Part shown: one piece after another, positions 33,544 to 43,183 of the stretch | Layout: each line of letters starts with the position of its first letter | Position numbering within the stretch: position 1 is the first letter of the stretch | NCBI GenBank assembly: GCA_016271365.2 | Contig: CM057456.1 | Span: 167,169,501 to 167,233,500 of the forward strand | Origin: Neoceratodus forsteri | Lineage: Eukaryota > Chordata > Ceratodontiformes > Ceratodontidae | Reading direction: 5' to 3' | Length of the DNA: 64,000 nt | Position numbers and translations under genes: made by a program | The notes under the pieces: generated by a model | Told to the model about the DNA's origin: nothing | What the model saw: the letters and a program-made list of their open reading frames with translations, nothing else | Databases searched by the model: none

Positions 33544-33659
33544 CTACTGGTGCAATACCACGTACAGCAGTATACGTGGTATTGCACCAGTAGCGGTAGC
33601 ATACTGCACTGTATCAGATTAGCCATAATGTTGTACGCTATTAAGTGTACGACATTATG
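33544..33659. repeat. Two adjacent hairpins
   Basis: First, a perfect 21-bp inverted repeat, CTACTGGTGCAATACCACGT plus A at 33544-33564, paired with 33573-33593 around an 8-nt loop. Second, 13-bp arms CATAATGTTGTAC (33624-33636) and GTACGACATTATG (33647-33659), with one mismatch and a 10-nt loop. Perfect pairing in a region of decayed elements suggests a young fold-back insertion. Confidence 0.9.
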
Positions 33660-34025
33660 ACCCAGTAGGTTATCAGTGATATCCACCTGTAATTATAGGG
33701 GAGCAGTGGATCTTTGCCCTCCTTGGGCAGAATGGTTATAATGGCCTTTATAAGGGACTTAGGGAGAGTCCTGTCTGTGTGTGCTTTTTGAATCATGTCC
33801 AGCATAGGTTGGGTCACCACTTCTGGTATTATTTGGTAAGAATGTACTGGAAAGCCATCATAGCCAGGGGATTTGTGTAGGGCCATATCTTTGATAGCTT
33901 GTGTGGCCTCTGTTTGTAAGTGGCTTGTCCAATGTGATCTTCTGTTCACCCGATAATTTAGGAAGATCAAGGTCATTTATAAAGGAAGCACATTTCTGCA
34001 TATTCAAAGGGTTTCTAGATTGATA

Positions 34026-34239
34026 TAGAAATCAAATTGTGGAAATGATAGGAAAAGTGTGAATCTCACTGGGACTTGAACCCAGGATGTCAGCAATCCT
34101 TGCTTTAGCTCTTACCATTCGAGCTATGAGAGTTTCAGACAAGTAAGCCTCCTGAATTTTCCCAATGAATCACACACATTCCTTTCAAGCGTGTTGCATA
34201 ATGAGCAACTAGGCAGTCTTTTTAAAGACCCAAATAAGT

Positions 34240-34275
<36 letters not shown>

Positions 34276-34345
34276 GCAAAAAGCCACTGAGAGGCATTAT
34301 TTAGAAATCCAGTTGTGGAAATGAAAGGAAAATTGTGACTCTCAC
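34026..34345 (-). repeat. tRNA-like insert flanked by 42-45-bp direct repeats in L1-D
   Basis: TTGTGGAAATGATAGGAAAA (from about 34034) and TTGTGGAAATGAAAGGAAAA (from about 34311) belong to two related 42-45-bp stretches of about 87 % identity. Between them, minus 34165-34060 is tRNA-like, with A box TAGCTCGAATGGTAAGAGC and B box GGGTTCAAGTCCC. L1-D coding sequence stops at one repeat and resumes after the other. They may be two 3' ends of one SINE family or an unusually long target duplication. Confidence 0.6.
34243..34272. repeat. (TC)n microsatellite
   Basis: About 15 TC units within the insert at 34026-34345. Confidence 0.95.
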
Positions 34346-34799
34346 ATATAGGACATTATAGAAGTCTGCCATTATTTCATTTATGGCCTTAGTACAGGAA
34401 TGCACATGCCCCTTGGAATTCTGAAGCCTAGCTGTGTGGTGTTCTGCTTGTTGCTTACGAAGGCAGAAAGCTAAGAGCTTACTCATCTTCTCCCTGCTTG
34501 CCCAGTACTTCTGTTTGAATCGCAATATCTGTATCTCTGCTTTCCTAGTCATTAGGTTTATAATTTGAATCCTAATTCTGGTGATTTCTGGTATGAGGCT
34601 TTTATTAATTAGCTTCATGGGATCTTTTTTGCAGAAGTCTTCTTTTTCCCCAAGCACTGTCTCCAGATTGGCCATTTCCTGAGCTCTAGCCCACTACCAG
34701 TGAGCAGCATATCTAATTATTTTCCCCATTAGTGTTGCTTTAAATGCTTTCCATCATGATCACTGCAGTGTAGTACAGTACAAGCCACATTATTTATTC

Positions 34800-35350
34800 A
34801 TTTTTTTTAGCTATCTCTTTATTATGCCAGCTACTTTCTGGAGGGAGCCCCCAGCCCGGTCCCCTAATGTCCAGCATCGGGCACTGACCTGGCACCAGGG
34901 CATACCCCTCGGAGGGGCCGGCAGGGTTCCCCAACTCCCATCGGAGACCAGATTCAAGGGGCCAGTGCTGTGGTTGGCTGGGAGCAGGGTCTGTGAGGCA
35001 CCCTCCACCATTCTGCTGTGGCAATTGGTTTTTCTGGCATTTCTCCCCATGGAGTCAAGGCATCCAATGACTCCTGTGGAGTGGAGCACACACATGTCCA
35101 CATGTGCTCCCTCCAAGCATCTGCTTTGACTCCTCCCTGTCTACAGTGTGGCAGCCATGTCCCCCAGCCTCTGCTAGGGGCAGACAGGCACTGACAACTG
35201 GGAACTCCCTCCCTGGAGAAGGAGAGCAGTCTATTGGATGCTCAGTCCTTCTCTGCCCCTGCCAACCTCCGGCGGCCAGTGCTTGTTTCCGAACACGGGT
35301 CGCCGGAGTTGCACGAGGAAAAGCGTCTGACGCCTCAGCCTTCAACACCA
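34800..35350 (-). mobile_element. Long tRNA-headed SINE, second copy of the 51.7-52.2 kb family
   Basis: GC-rich block whose minus strand shares ordered words with the element at 51659-52217. These are 'CAGTGGT' at the head, a 'GTTCGGAA' B-box remnant, then 'GAAGGACTGAGCATC' against 'GAAGGCTTGAGCGTC', 'GACTGCTCTCCTTCT' against 'GACTGCTCACCTTCT', and 'GGGGGACATGG'. The left end on plus is a T-rich run (34800-34810), consistent with an A tail. ORFs on both strands here are not conserved between the copies, so it looks noncoding. Confidence 0.6.
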
Positions 35351-35664
35351 CTGGGTCAGTGTACAAGTCACATTAAACTGTTCCACCAAAGAGTTTCTTT
35401 AGCATTTCTGACTGAGTTGCATAAGTGTTGCTGAATTCAGTACAAAAACTTGCACAAACTGTTTCTAAAGAGTTACATCTTGCTTTTGTGTTGCATTGTG
35501 ATTGTACTTAAGCTGCATTCCAACTAAGTAGCAAAAGCATTTTATAAACACTGCTCTTCAGATGGTTAAGGGTTAAAAAACAATGTAGTATGCATTGCCA
35601 ACTGTAAAAAATAGTGCTAAACCAACTCATTGGTGGGATAGTTTAAAGTGACTTGTACTGTAGA
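35351..35664. other. Unassigned spacer
   Basis: No recognised gene or repeat. Confidence 0.35.
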
Positions 35665-36066
35665 TTGTATCAGGCTAATTTCATTGACTTGTAAGCTGGC
35701 ATTTCCTGTAACAAGAAATGCCAGAGTCTCCTGCAGCTGAAATCAGAGGAGTACTGTAGTAGTAGGAGATTCAATAGCCTACAGTAAATATATGAGTCTT
35801 TTTTATAAGCTGTCATCTTCTGTTTGTTGGTCTGCTGTTCTCCTGGGGCTAGATATATTCACAGAGGACTGTACTAAGCCCCATGAGCACAGCAGGACCA
35901 GCAAACATCTGATTTTAGGTTACAAAATCTTAAACATGTATACTGCAGGCTATTGAATCTCCCAGCTCTGCAGTCCTCCTCTGATGTCAGTTACAGGAGA
36001 TGCTGAGATTTCTGGTTAAAGCAAATGGAATCTTTGAAGTCAGCAAAATTAGCCTAGTACATTCTA
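35665..36066. repeat. Fold-back element with about 190-bp arms
   Basis: The left arm runs from GGCTAATTTCATTGACTT (near 35673) through GGAGATTCAATAGCCT (35765) to GTTTGTTGGTCTGCTGTTCT and GGGGCT (near 35850). Its reverse complement returns from AGCCCC (35878) through AGGCTATTGAATCTCC (35947) to GTCAGCAAAATTAGCC (36039). Identity is roughly 75-80 % with small gaps. The loop is about 28 bp. The outer right flank (to 36178) carries the AGGGGAACTGTCAGC end, but no matching left end is visible. Confidence 0.85.
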
Positions 36067-36178
36067 TTATTCTCCAGTAAACAAAAAACATATAAAAAAA
36101 GTTATTTTTTTACATAAAGTGTAAATTGGAATCAGCCTCACACTTGGGCGTGAGGCTGTTGTTGCTGACAGTTCCCCT
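36067..36178. repeat. Inverted copy of the 29.79-29.87 kb repeat end
   Basis: GCTGACAGTTCCCCT at its right limit and ATCAGCCTCACACTTGGG inside are the reverse complement of 29786-29840. It lies next to the fold-back and is probably part of the same element family. Confidence 0.7.
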
Positions 36179-37000
36179 TTTTTTGCCACTGTGATCTGCT
36201 AGTTTTATATCTGTCATGTTGTTGAGTACATCCGGGTTTACTTGAGCCAGTGCCATGGTGTAGTTGTGTTTTAGATATGTTTTCATAAAGAGCAGTAGAT
36301 AAATAGGTAGCAAAAAATATAATAGCTTTTTCCTAAAGTTCCATTGACTACTTCATGGAATGGTGTGGGGAGGATTACAGTCCACAGTGTACAAGTCAGC
36401 TCAGTATGGTATCCACAGAGCAACAATTTCAAAGTCTTCTACTAAGTTTTAACATAGACAGGCCAGTGCCAGGAGCCCAGAAGAGTACACCTGATAGTGA
36501 GCTTGCAGCTTGACTTTTTAGGGAAGTATCTAGGGATCTAGATCTGGGATCTAGGGAGCAAGTGCTAGCTTGGCAGGGACTCCTTAAGACATTTGCTTTA
36601 GTGTCTGTCAAGTCTTCTCAGACCTTGCCCACCCTTCCAACAAGAAATGAAGCAGTGACTCCCACTGCTATACAGTTTGAGAATGCAAAGCAGCACCAGG
36701 TCCAGGTAACGGCCTGTGTTGCATTCTGCCTTTTGAGAAACAAATAAACTTGCTTTAATGTACAACAAGAAGGAATTGTCAGCAGCAGCACTGCCACTGG
36801 ATCTAATGCCCATGTATATGTGTGTAATGTATGACTGGGGTAAGACAGAGTCCTGCAACTTGGGACTTGAACAGTCACTCAGCACCAGCCACTGTTGTAC
36901 TTTAACCAATTTCAAGAGGAATATTTAACGACATGAACATGTGCCAGATGAGAATTCCATTGCTTTTTGGTGGACTTGAATTATTGTAACAAAATACTAT
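36179..37000. other. Unassigned sequence
   Basis: No family recognised. Minus-strand ORFs at 36598-36915 and 36618-36878 overlap in different frames and lack motifs. GGGATCTAG recurs three times near 36.53-36.56 kb. Confidence 0.35.
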
Positions 37001-38700
37001 GTCCACTTGTAGGAAACCTTTTTTTGTTGAACATATAAAAACACAAAACAAGGTACATCAATTTACATTTTTAAAATTCATCGTTACTTATAAATTTACA
37101 TTGGAGTTTCTTTTCCTTATCATCAATTGTATATTAAATTACGTATTCTCTTTCATGGTATATGTGGGATATAATAAATTTTACACTATCAAGATTTTCC
37201 AGTTTAGGTAGTCTTATTATTTTTAAACCAAACCCAGTTATGCATGCAAATTATGCAGAAGATCAGTTGCGTTTAAAAAATTACTATAACTTAACCATAT
37301 TTAATCAAATAAATCATATATTTCAAGTAATATATAATGTGTTTTCTCCAGTTTTTAAGTTTAATTCCTAACATTTAACCAATTTTTATAGTCTGGTGGA
37401 CTTGTGTATTTCTATTTCATAATAATACATTTATGGGCATTTATAATTCCAATCATTAGTAGCTTTCTCTGACAGCTGTTTTATTATTTAATTGATTCAT
37501 TCTTAACAGTAAATGTTCTGTGTTTCTTCTTAGCTGTACTGTATATTTGTAATTTTTAAATGTATCAATGATTTTCTGCCAGTATATTTTTAACTTTTCA
37601 CATTTGACTAACATATGTTCAAGTGTGCCCTTCTCTACTCTACATCTGGGACATATATGTGTGAAGTTAGGTTGCATTAGATTTAGTCTGTGAAGAGTAT
37701 AATATGTACAATGTATTATATTTAAATATATTTGTATACATTTAGTTGATAATAAATCTAGCTTTTTGAGTCTTATTATATTTGTCAAGCTTTCATCTGA
37801 AATCTGCATGTTTATTTTGTTTGCCCATTTTTGTTTTAAGGTTTGCAATGTTTGTTCCTATATTGTTCGTATTATATTGTAAAATTTTGATATAAGTTTA
37901 AAATTATTTGGTATTATTAATTGCATTTTCAATTGGTTCACATTTCCTTCACTTTGCAAAAAATCTCTGAGTTGCAAATATCTAAAAAAATGTATATTAG
38001 GTATTTTTATATTTCTCTCTAATGGTTTCATAATTTAACAAACCAGTATTGTTATATAGTTGATTCACTTCCTTTATACCATGTTGATGCCATATTTTAA
38101 ATCCTACATGTGGTAGTCATAGAAAAATTTATCAGTACTGAGATATACCTGGGTGTACTGAGGTAGAATGAGGCAGGATCACTTTATAGTCAATGCAACT
38201 TGCCTCAGCGGTACCTCAGTGTTACCTGGAGGCACCTCGAGGTAGGAAACTTTTAGATAACTACCACTGTATGTCCATAGTTGAGGCAACAACATTTCCA
38301 TTAAGATATATGGGTGAGAAGGGAGATCTATCCTTTTGATCGAATAACTTTATTGTATCAGATCATATTTTACATGCAGTTGTTGTTGACATACATAGTG
38401 AATTGATATTGGACCTAGAGGGGCCTGAATATAATACAGTACATGTTTAATCATTTCATAAGGAATGTGTTTGGCTTCTATTAGGCATGCTTCTTTAAAT
38501 TTATCTTGATGAAACCATTCATAAATTATAGATAGATTAACTGTTTCACAGTACCATAATAAATCCAGAAGAGATAATCCACCCAATTCCTTGAGAATAT
38601 ATAATTTTTCTGTTTTTTAACTGTGGTTTTTTACCTTTCCACGAGAATTTCTTAATTATTTTTTCCATCACTTGTTGAAAGCCTAAAATCTGTTTCCTTA
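37001..38700 (-). pseudogene. AT-rich L1-like ORF2 C-terminus (L1-E)
   Basis: On minus, a 'KKFSWKGKKPQ'-type block (near 38.66-38.63 kb) and 'GGLSLLDLLWYCETVNLSII' (38586) match the connection region of L1 ORF2. At 37848-37456 the frame reads 'WANKINMQISDESLTNIIRL', then 'HRLNLMQPNFTHICPRCRVE' and 'KGTLEHMLVKCEKLKIYWQK', the C-terminal CPRC ... HM ... C ... W motif. It is far more AT-rich than L1-A to D, so it is a different L1 lineage. The 3' side to 37.0 kb is probably its AT-rich UTR. Confidence 0.75.
38109..38270. mobile_element. About 160-bp TIR element (MITE) inside L1-E
   Basis: GTGGTAGTCATAGAAAAATT at the left pairs with the reverse complement of AACTTTTAGATAACTACCAC at the right, about 80 % over 21 bp. 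An inner pair involves GTACTGAGGTAG and ACCTCAGTG. A TA may flank both ends, but an extra base on the left makes this uncertain. No coding capacity. Confidence 0.6.
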
Positions 38701-39650
38701 CTTTAAGCTAAAAAGGGCAGTGGGGAACCATAATTGTCTCCTTGGATTCATATTTAAGGGGATAAAGTTTCTCAGCCAAAACAAGAAAAGAGGGTGTTTA
38801 TGAAAAGTACAGATGAGCATGGGTACATTGTTTTATAGAGAGTGCCACCACTGACAGTGCCACCCTTGATCTCCAAATATTTGCAGCCTCTTTTTACTGT
38901 GTGTGTGTGTGTGTCTGTTTCTTAGCAAGATGCCTTGCATTGGCTTTAGAGGCCTGTGGGTGGGGGAGCATATAGAGTACATATAAAGGAAGTATCTGTA
39001 GTCAGATGGTGGTGGAGTAGCTGCTGGGAGTGATTTATTGCGGATACTCCCCCCACTATTTTTCTCCCGTTTTATTACACGTTGCAACAACCTGCTGTAT
39101 TTTTCACATTTTTGTAACTTAAAAAAGCAGGACATTTACTTATAATTGATGCTAATTACATGCTGTTTGGCTGGTTTTCTAATACGAAGGTTCGATCAGC
39201 AGAGTTTCTAGATGGTGGTAGAGAACCCCAACTTTACTGCCTGGTGGGATGGTTGTATCTATTTATTGTTTTTTACTAATAGAGTAGGCATCGCCTGGTT
39301 GTTGGAGGAGTGGAGCTACTGTTTCTTGAGGAGGATTGTTGCAATGCCAGTGCGATTTGAATCAAGCACAGTCAGGAGAAGTAACCAGCTACCTGGCAGT
39401 ACAGGGAAAGTTATCCAGAAAGCTGCAACTACAACAAAAGTGTCAATATCTAATGCTCTACAAATTGCACAGTAAGAAGAACACAGACCCCAGTGAGGCG
39501 AAGCCAAACATTTTCTAGAAGAAATATCAAGGACAAACAACCAGATAAGTTTTTAAACTCAATACTTTTATTTGTTCTTTGCTGTTACATTGTGTATTTG
39601 CTTTGATAATAAGCCATCTGTTGTTTACACTTACTTTATAATAACCGGCT
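38701..39650. other. Unassigned sequence with a short (GT)n
   Basis: A (GT)n run lies near 38899-38914. ORFs (38833-39135 minus and 39212-39475 plus) have no family motif. The GGTGGTGGAGTAG region near 39.01 kb could be a LINE leader, but I cannot show it. Confidence 0.35.
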
Positions 39651-39654
39651 CCCC

Positions 39655-40165
39655 TTTTTCCCATAGGGAAACTGTGGCATAATTTGCCTTTATAAAGGAG
39701 TGTTTATAATGGCAAACACATGCACAGTTTCCCTTGCTGTGCGCATGCTCATGCAGCAATGCCACCAGTCAAGACCGCCCACCACTTCCATCTCTCCCAA
39801 AACAGCTCTGCCAGAAGAACTTAGCGGTAAGTTCTTTTATTTTTTTCCCTGATACACAGTGAAAACCGTACAAACCAGTACAAAAAAAAAATAAAGTTTT
39901 AAAATATGCCAGTTGAAATTGGCACGGGACAAAAACAAAGCCACACCTCAGATGCACCAGAAGCTCTTTATTTTATATAATTGCTGAGGTGAAAAAGGGA
40001 AACCCAGCAATTATATAAAATAAAATATGGGTCGGGATGTGTAAACTCAAAGTTTACACACACCTTCAGGTTGATGCTAGTCATAAACCCCTCGACTTTG
40101 TTGGGGTTTCATGGCATCTAACCCTGGTGTGAGTAAACTCTCACACACCACCCATACTTTATCCT
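39655..40165. repeat. Cluster of inverted repeats
   Basis: TTTATTTTATATAATTGCTG (39967-39986) pairs perfectly with 40005-40024 across an 18-nt loop. TGTGTAAACT (40038-40047) pairs perfectly with 40051-40060 across CAA. A third pair is GATGCTAGTCATAAACCCC (from 40076) with GGGGTTTCATGGCATC. A fourth is GGTGTGAG with CTCACACACC near 40.13-40.16 kb. There is no coding sequence. Four stems in about 200 bp suggest a structured noncoding element or a fold-back composite. Confidence 0.8.
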
Positions 40166-40227
40166 ATATGTAATGCCCATGTCAGAATGTAAATTACAAA
40201 CCTGGTCTGCTAAGTGTAACTCCAAAA

Positions 40228-40500
40228 TATCACACCTAAACTGACAAAAACTATTAGGAGAAAAGAAAAGCAAAAATTAATCGATAACCACTCCTCATTA
40301 TCACCTGTTTCATTATGTGATTTTTCTGCACTGTTAAGCTCTGTTAAAACTCCTCAAACCAAAGTGGTACAGACTACTTCACAAAAGCAAGAAGGGCAAA
40401 AACAAGGGGAGAAAGATACACTGCTCAAAAAAGCCTTGCAATTAGAATTGGTACCTCAGGTTAAGACTAACATAAAACAGAGTGAGCTGGAGATAACAGG
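40228..40500 (+). pseudogene. Unknown ORF, first part, interrupted by CR1-E
   Basis: An open frame of about 90 codons, rich in Lys, Gln, Ser and Leu: 'KLTKTIRRKEKQKLIDNH', 'QTTSQKQEGQKQGEKDTLLK', 'KTNIKQSELEITGLTNTI'. It has a coiled-coil look and no domain I recognise. It runs into the 3' end of CR1-E at about 40500. A frame of similar composition resumes at about 42272. It could be ORF1 of an unrecognised LINE or part of a host gene. Confidence 0.35.
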
Positions 40501-42272
40501 TTTAACAAACACAATACACAGTATCCATTTTTATCAGGTCATCAGGAAGTGCATTCCATGGTGCCACTACACATTCCATGAAATAATGCCCCCTCACCTC
40601 TCCTCTGTGTAACCCCCTGCCAGTTTCAGACTATGACATCTCTTATTCCCCTCACCATTCAAATTGATCAGTCCCTCCATATTCCCTCTGTTGACTCCCT
40701 TTAGATATTTGAAGGTGTCTATAATATCCCTCCTATCCCTTCTGTCTTCCAGGGAGTACATATACAGCTCTCTAAGTCTGTCCCCATATGGCAATTCCCC
40801 CAGACCACTGATCATCTTTTTTGCCATTCTCTGGACCTTCTCCAGTAATTCGGTGTTCTTCTTTAGGTGAGGGCACCAGAACTGCACACAATACTCCAGG
40901 TGCAGCCTCACCAATGAGAAGTACAGGGGAAGTATAACCTCTCTGCTCTTAGACGTTATCCCCCTGGCTATACTCCCAAGCAGTTTATTGCTTTACTAGC
41001 TGCTCTCCTGCACTGCTCCAAGTTTTTCCATTTGACATCAATCATCACCCCCAGATACTTCTCCATCTCAGAGACAGTCAGCCTTACTCCCCCAACTGAT
41101 GGCTATACCCAGGTGCAGGACGCTACACTTACATGCGCTAAACCCCAGCTGCCACGTGTGCCCAGTTTTCCAACTTCACCAAGTCTTCTTGAAGTACCTT
41201 CATACCCTCTTCACTGTTCACCTCAGCCACCAGTTTGGGAGTCATCAGAGAGCAGGCTCATTCTGATCCCAATCACCTCCCTGATGCCTGCAATGAACAC
41301 ATTGAAATAGATAAGGGCCAAACACTGACCCTTGAGGGACCTCTCTGATGACCCAACTGGGTGATGAGGCATTACCCCCTACCACCACTCTCTGCTATTT
41401 TTAAGCCAGTTCACCACCAACCCCACCAATTTATCCCCACGACCAGTTTCCTCAATTTCCAAACCAACCTTCCATGTGGGACTGAATTATAAGCCTTGCA
41501 GAACTCCAGATGCAGAACATCAACAGGCTTTCCCCCATCCAGGGATCTTGTCGCCTAGTCAAAAAACTTGACTAGGTTGATTTGACATGATTTCCCCTGT
41601 ACAAACCCATGCTGGTTGTCATCCTGAAAACCATTTACCTCCTGAAACTCTATTATCCATTCTTTTAAGACGATCACCATCATTTTTCCTGCTATAGATG
41701 TCAGGCTGACTGGTCTGTAATTCCCCGGTTCATCCCAAGGTCCACTTTTTGTGGAGGGGCACAAAATGAGCCATCCTCCAGTCCAGAGGGACACATTCTG
41801 ATTGGAGGGAGGTATTGAATAGATCCATCATTTGAGCCACTAGAGCATCCTCCAGAACCCTTGGGTGGATTTGTTCTGGTCCTGGAGCTTAATTCGTCCT
41901 CAAGGACTTGAGTGTCTTCCTCACCCTCCCTATCTGGATGTCACTATCTGTGAGTGCCTCTCCTGTTATGCCCCCTTCCCTGCCCCCCCATGACAGTGGC
42001 CCATACCCTTTCCCTAGTAAAGTCCGAGCACAGATGAAATACTCATTTAACACTTCAGCCTGCTCTACCTCTCTACCCATCCCTCCTCCTTCTTCCTCTT
42101 GCTTTTCTTTCCCTCCATAATGTATTTATAGAATTCCTTCTCCCCCTCCCTGATTCCTTTCACTAGTCTAACATCTTTATTAGCCTTGGGAGTTCTTGCC
42201 CTCCTACTGGCCTCCCTGGATATCGTGTGGTACTCCTCACAGTCTGCCTCACTACAGGAGCACTTGTACCTT
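40500..42272 (-). pseudogene. CR1-like LINE copy E, ORF2 fragment
   Basis: On minus it reads from 'EEYHTISREASRRARTPKAN' and 'GEKEFYKYI' (42.27-42.13 kb, end of linker) into polymerase blocks. These include 'PGNYRPVSLTSIAGKMM' (near 41.72 kb), 'GFVQGKSCQINLVKFFD' and degraded palm sequence. The C-terminus is 'MVRLHLEYCVQFWCPHLKKN', 'QRMAKKMISGLGELPYGDRL' and 'LYMYSLEDRR', ending 'APWNALPDDLIKMDTVY' and a stop at about 40500. Neither the usual CR1 3' UTR nor the TTCTATGT tail is present. The sequence next to the stop is already the unknown ORF. Confidence 0.85.
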
Positions 42273-42532
42273 CTATTAGAGATGAATGAAGAACTAGAGA
42301 ACAGACCTAGGGAATCTAGGAACAAATCAGAGGTGGTTAACTTGGAAACTCAAATTATGGCTCTCAGTACAAAAAAGCAATCTGACCAAAGCTTCAGTAA
42401 TACAGCAGATGATGTGAGTTTAGAAATGAAAGTCCCTACTAAAGCCTCCAATAGTAGTCAACTGAATGTAAGGGTGGACAGTTCTAATGGAGTACCTGCA
42501 GACCTATCTAAATTAAATCAACCAAATAATTA
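42272..42532 (+). pseudogene. Unknown ORF, second part
   Basis: A frame of about 80 codons after CR1-E: 'EMNEELENRPRESRNKSEVV', 'NLETQIMALSTKKQSDQSFS', then 'VRVDSSNGVPADLSKL' to a stop at 42532. Polar and helical, with no recognised domain. Similar composition and strand to 40228-40500 suggest one protein split by CR1-E. Confidence 0.35.
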
Positions 42533-42566
42533 GGAAGAGGACAAATGCCAATCTGGGCCCCCCCTA

Positions 42567-43183
42567 TGTAACCTCCCTTGGGGGCTTACCTTAATTGCCC
42601 CATGCACTTCCAATCTCCTGGTCCTGCCTGCGGTGCCCCATTTCCTTTCCTGTTTCCCCGATTGCTGCTGGTGCCCTTAGGTCATCCTGATGCAGCCTGA
42701 TCCATTAATTTAGCCCATTTTGGGCTCAAAACTTGAACTGCGATCTCCCGCTTTTACAACATGCAGCCATAAGCGGCACCTTTGATGTGCCAACCACTAA
42801 GTTTGCAATCGTCTGAGGAGGAATTTCATAGTCCTGGTGCCCCTACTTTGTCAAATAGGGGCCAGTGACCTGAAGGATGTGGCGGAGAAGCCGCTAGGGT
42901 GAAAAATAAAGGCATTTACCTTGGGGCTAAGGCGGGGCTCATTAATATGAATAAGCCCACATAAATATTCATGAAGCTGCTGCCTACCACCTTGGGCATC
43001 TGTATAATGGTGGCAGTGACAGTATAACTGGGGGAAATAAATGTAAATAATTGTGGTCGCTACAGATGGCACAGTTGGGACTACATGTGTGTGGGGAAAT
43101 TACTAAATAAAAGTATACTGCCTGGCTGCACCAGAACTCCAAGCTGGGGACAGTGTGTAATCTACTCAGGGACTGTATATGCA
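42567..43183 (+). repeat. LTR-like repeat, copy 1 (candidate 5' LTR or solo LTR)
   Basis: It starts TGTAACCTCCCTTGGGGGCT and ends GACTGTATATGCA (TG...CA). It matches 61462-62093 along its whole length at roughly 80 %. A TATAAC near 43.02 kb and AATAAA near 43.105 kb, about 80 bp before the end, fit a U3-R-U5 arrangement. There is no clear primer-binding site at 43184 and no 5-bp target duplication around this copy, so it may be the 5' LTR of the gypsy element or a solo LTR. Confidence 0.65.

Larger units (their letters stand above)
32850..34690 (-). pseudogene. L1-D ORF2 fragments with internal insertions
   Basis: Three blocks of one minus-strand Tx1-like ORF2 occur in the right order. 'LLAFCLRKQQAEHHTARLQN' lies near 34.45 kb (pre-polymerase helix). 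'NPLNMQKCASFINDL' then 'IKDMALHKSPGYDGFPVHSY' and 'LIKAIITILPKEGKDPLLPY' lie at 34.0-33.65 kb (fingers). 'FLWNGKISKFSRAKLRTYWS' and 'RGWSLPYF' lie near 33.25-33.15 kb (thumb and connection). The palm with YADD is missing, replaced by a tRNA-like retroposon and two hairpins (33.39-33.66 kb). A further tRNA-like insert lies at 34.03-34.34 kb. Confidence 0.8.

Noticed and set aside
33395..34165. Possible tRNA genes on the minus strand (two A/B-box pairs)
   Set aside because: A and B boxes are recognisable but no closed cloverleaf or acceptor stem is seen, and both sit inside L1-D insertions; best read as SINE heads.
34811..35376. Pairs of overlapping GC-rich ORFs on both strands resembling a host exon
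   Set aside because: The frames are not kept in the related element at 51659-52217; composition alone explains the open frames.
36598..36915. 105-codon minus-strand ORF
   Set aside because: No motif, overlapping ORFs in other frames, and no neighbours of a gene.
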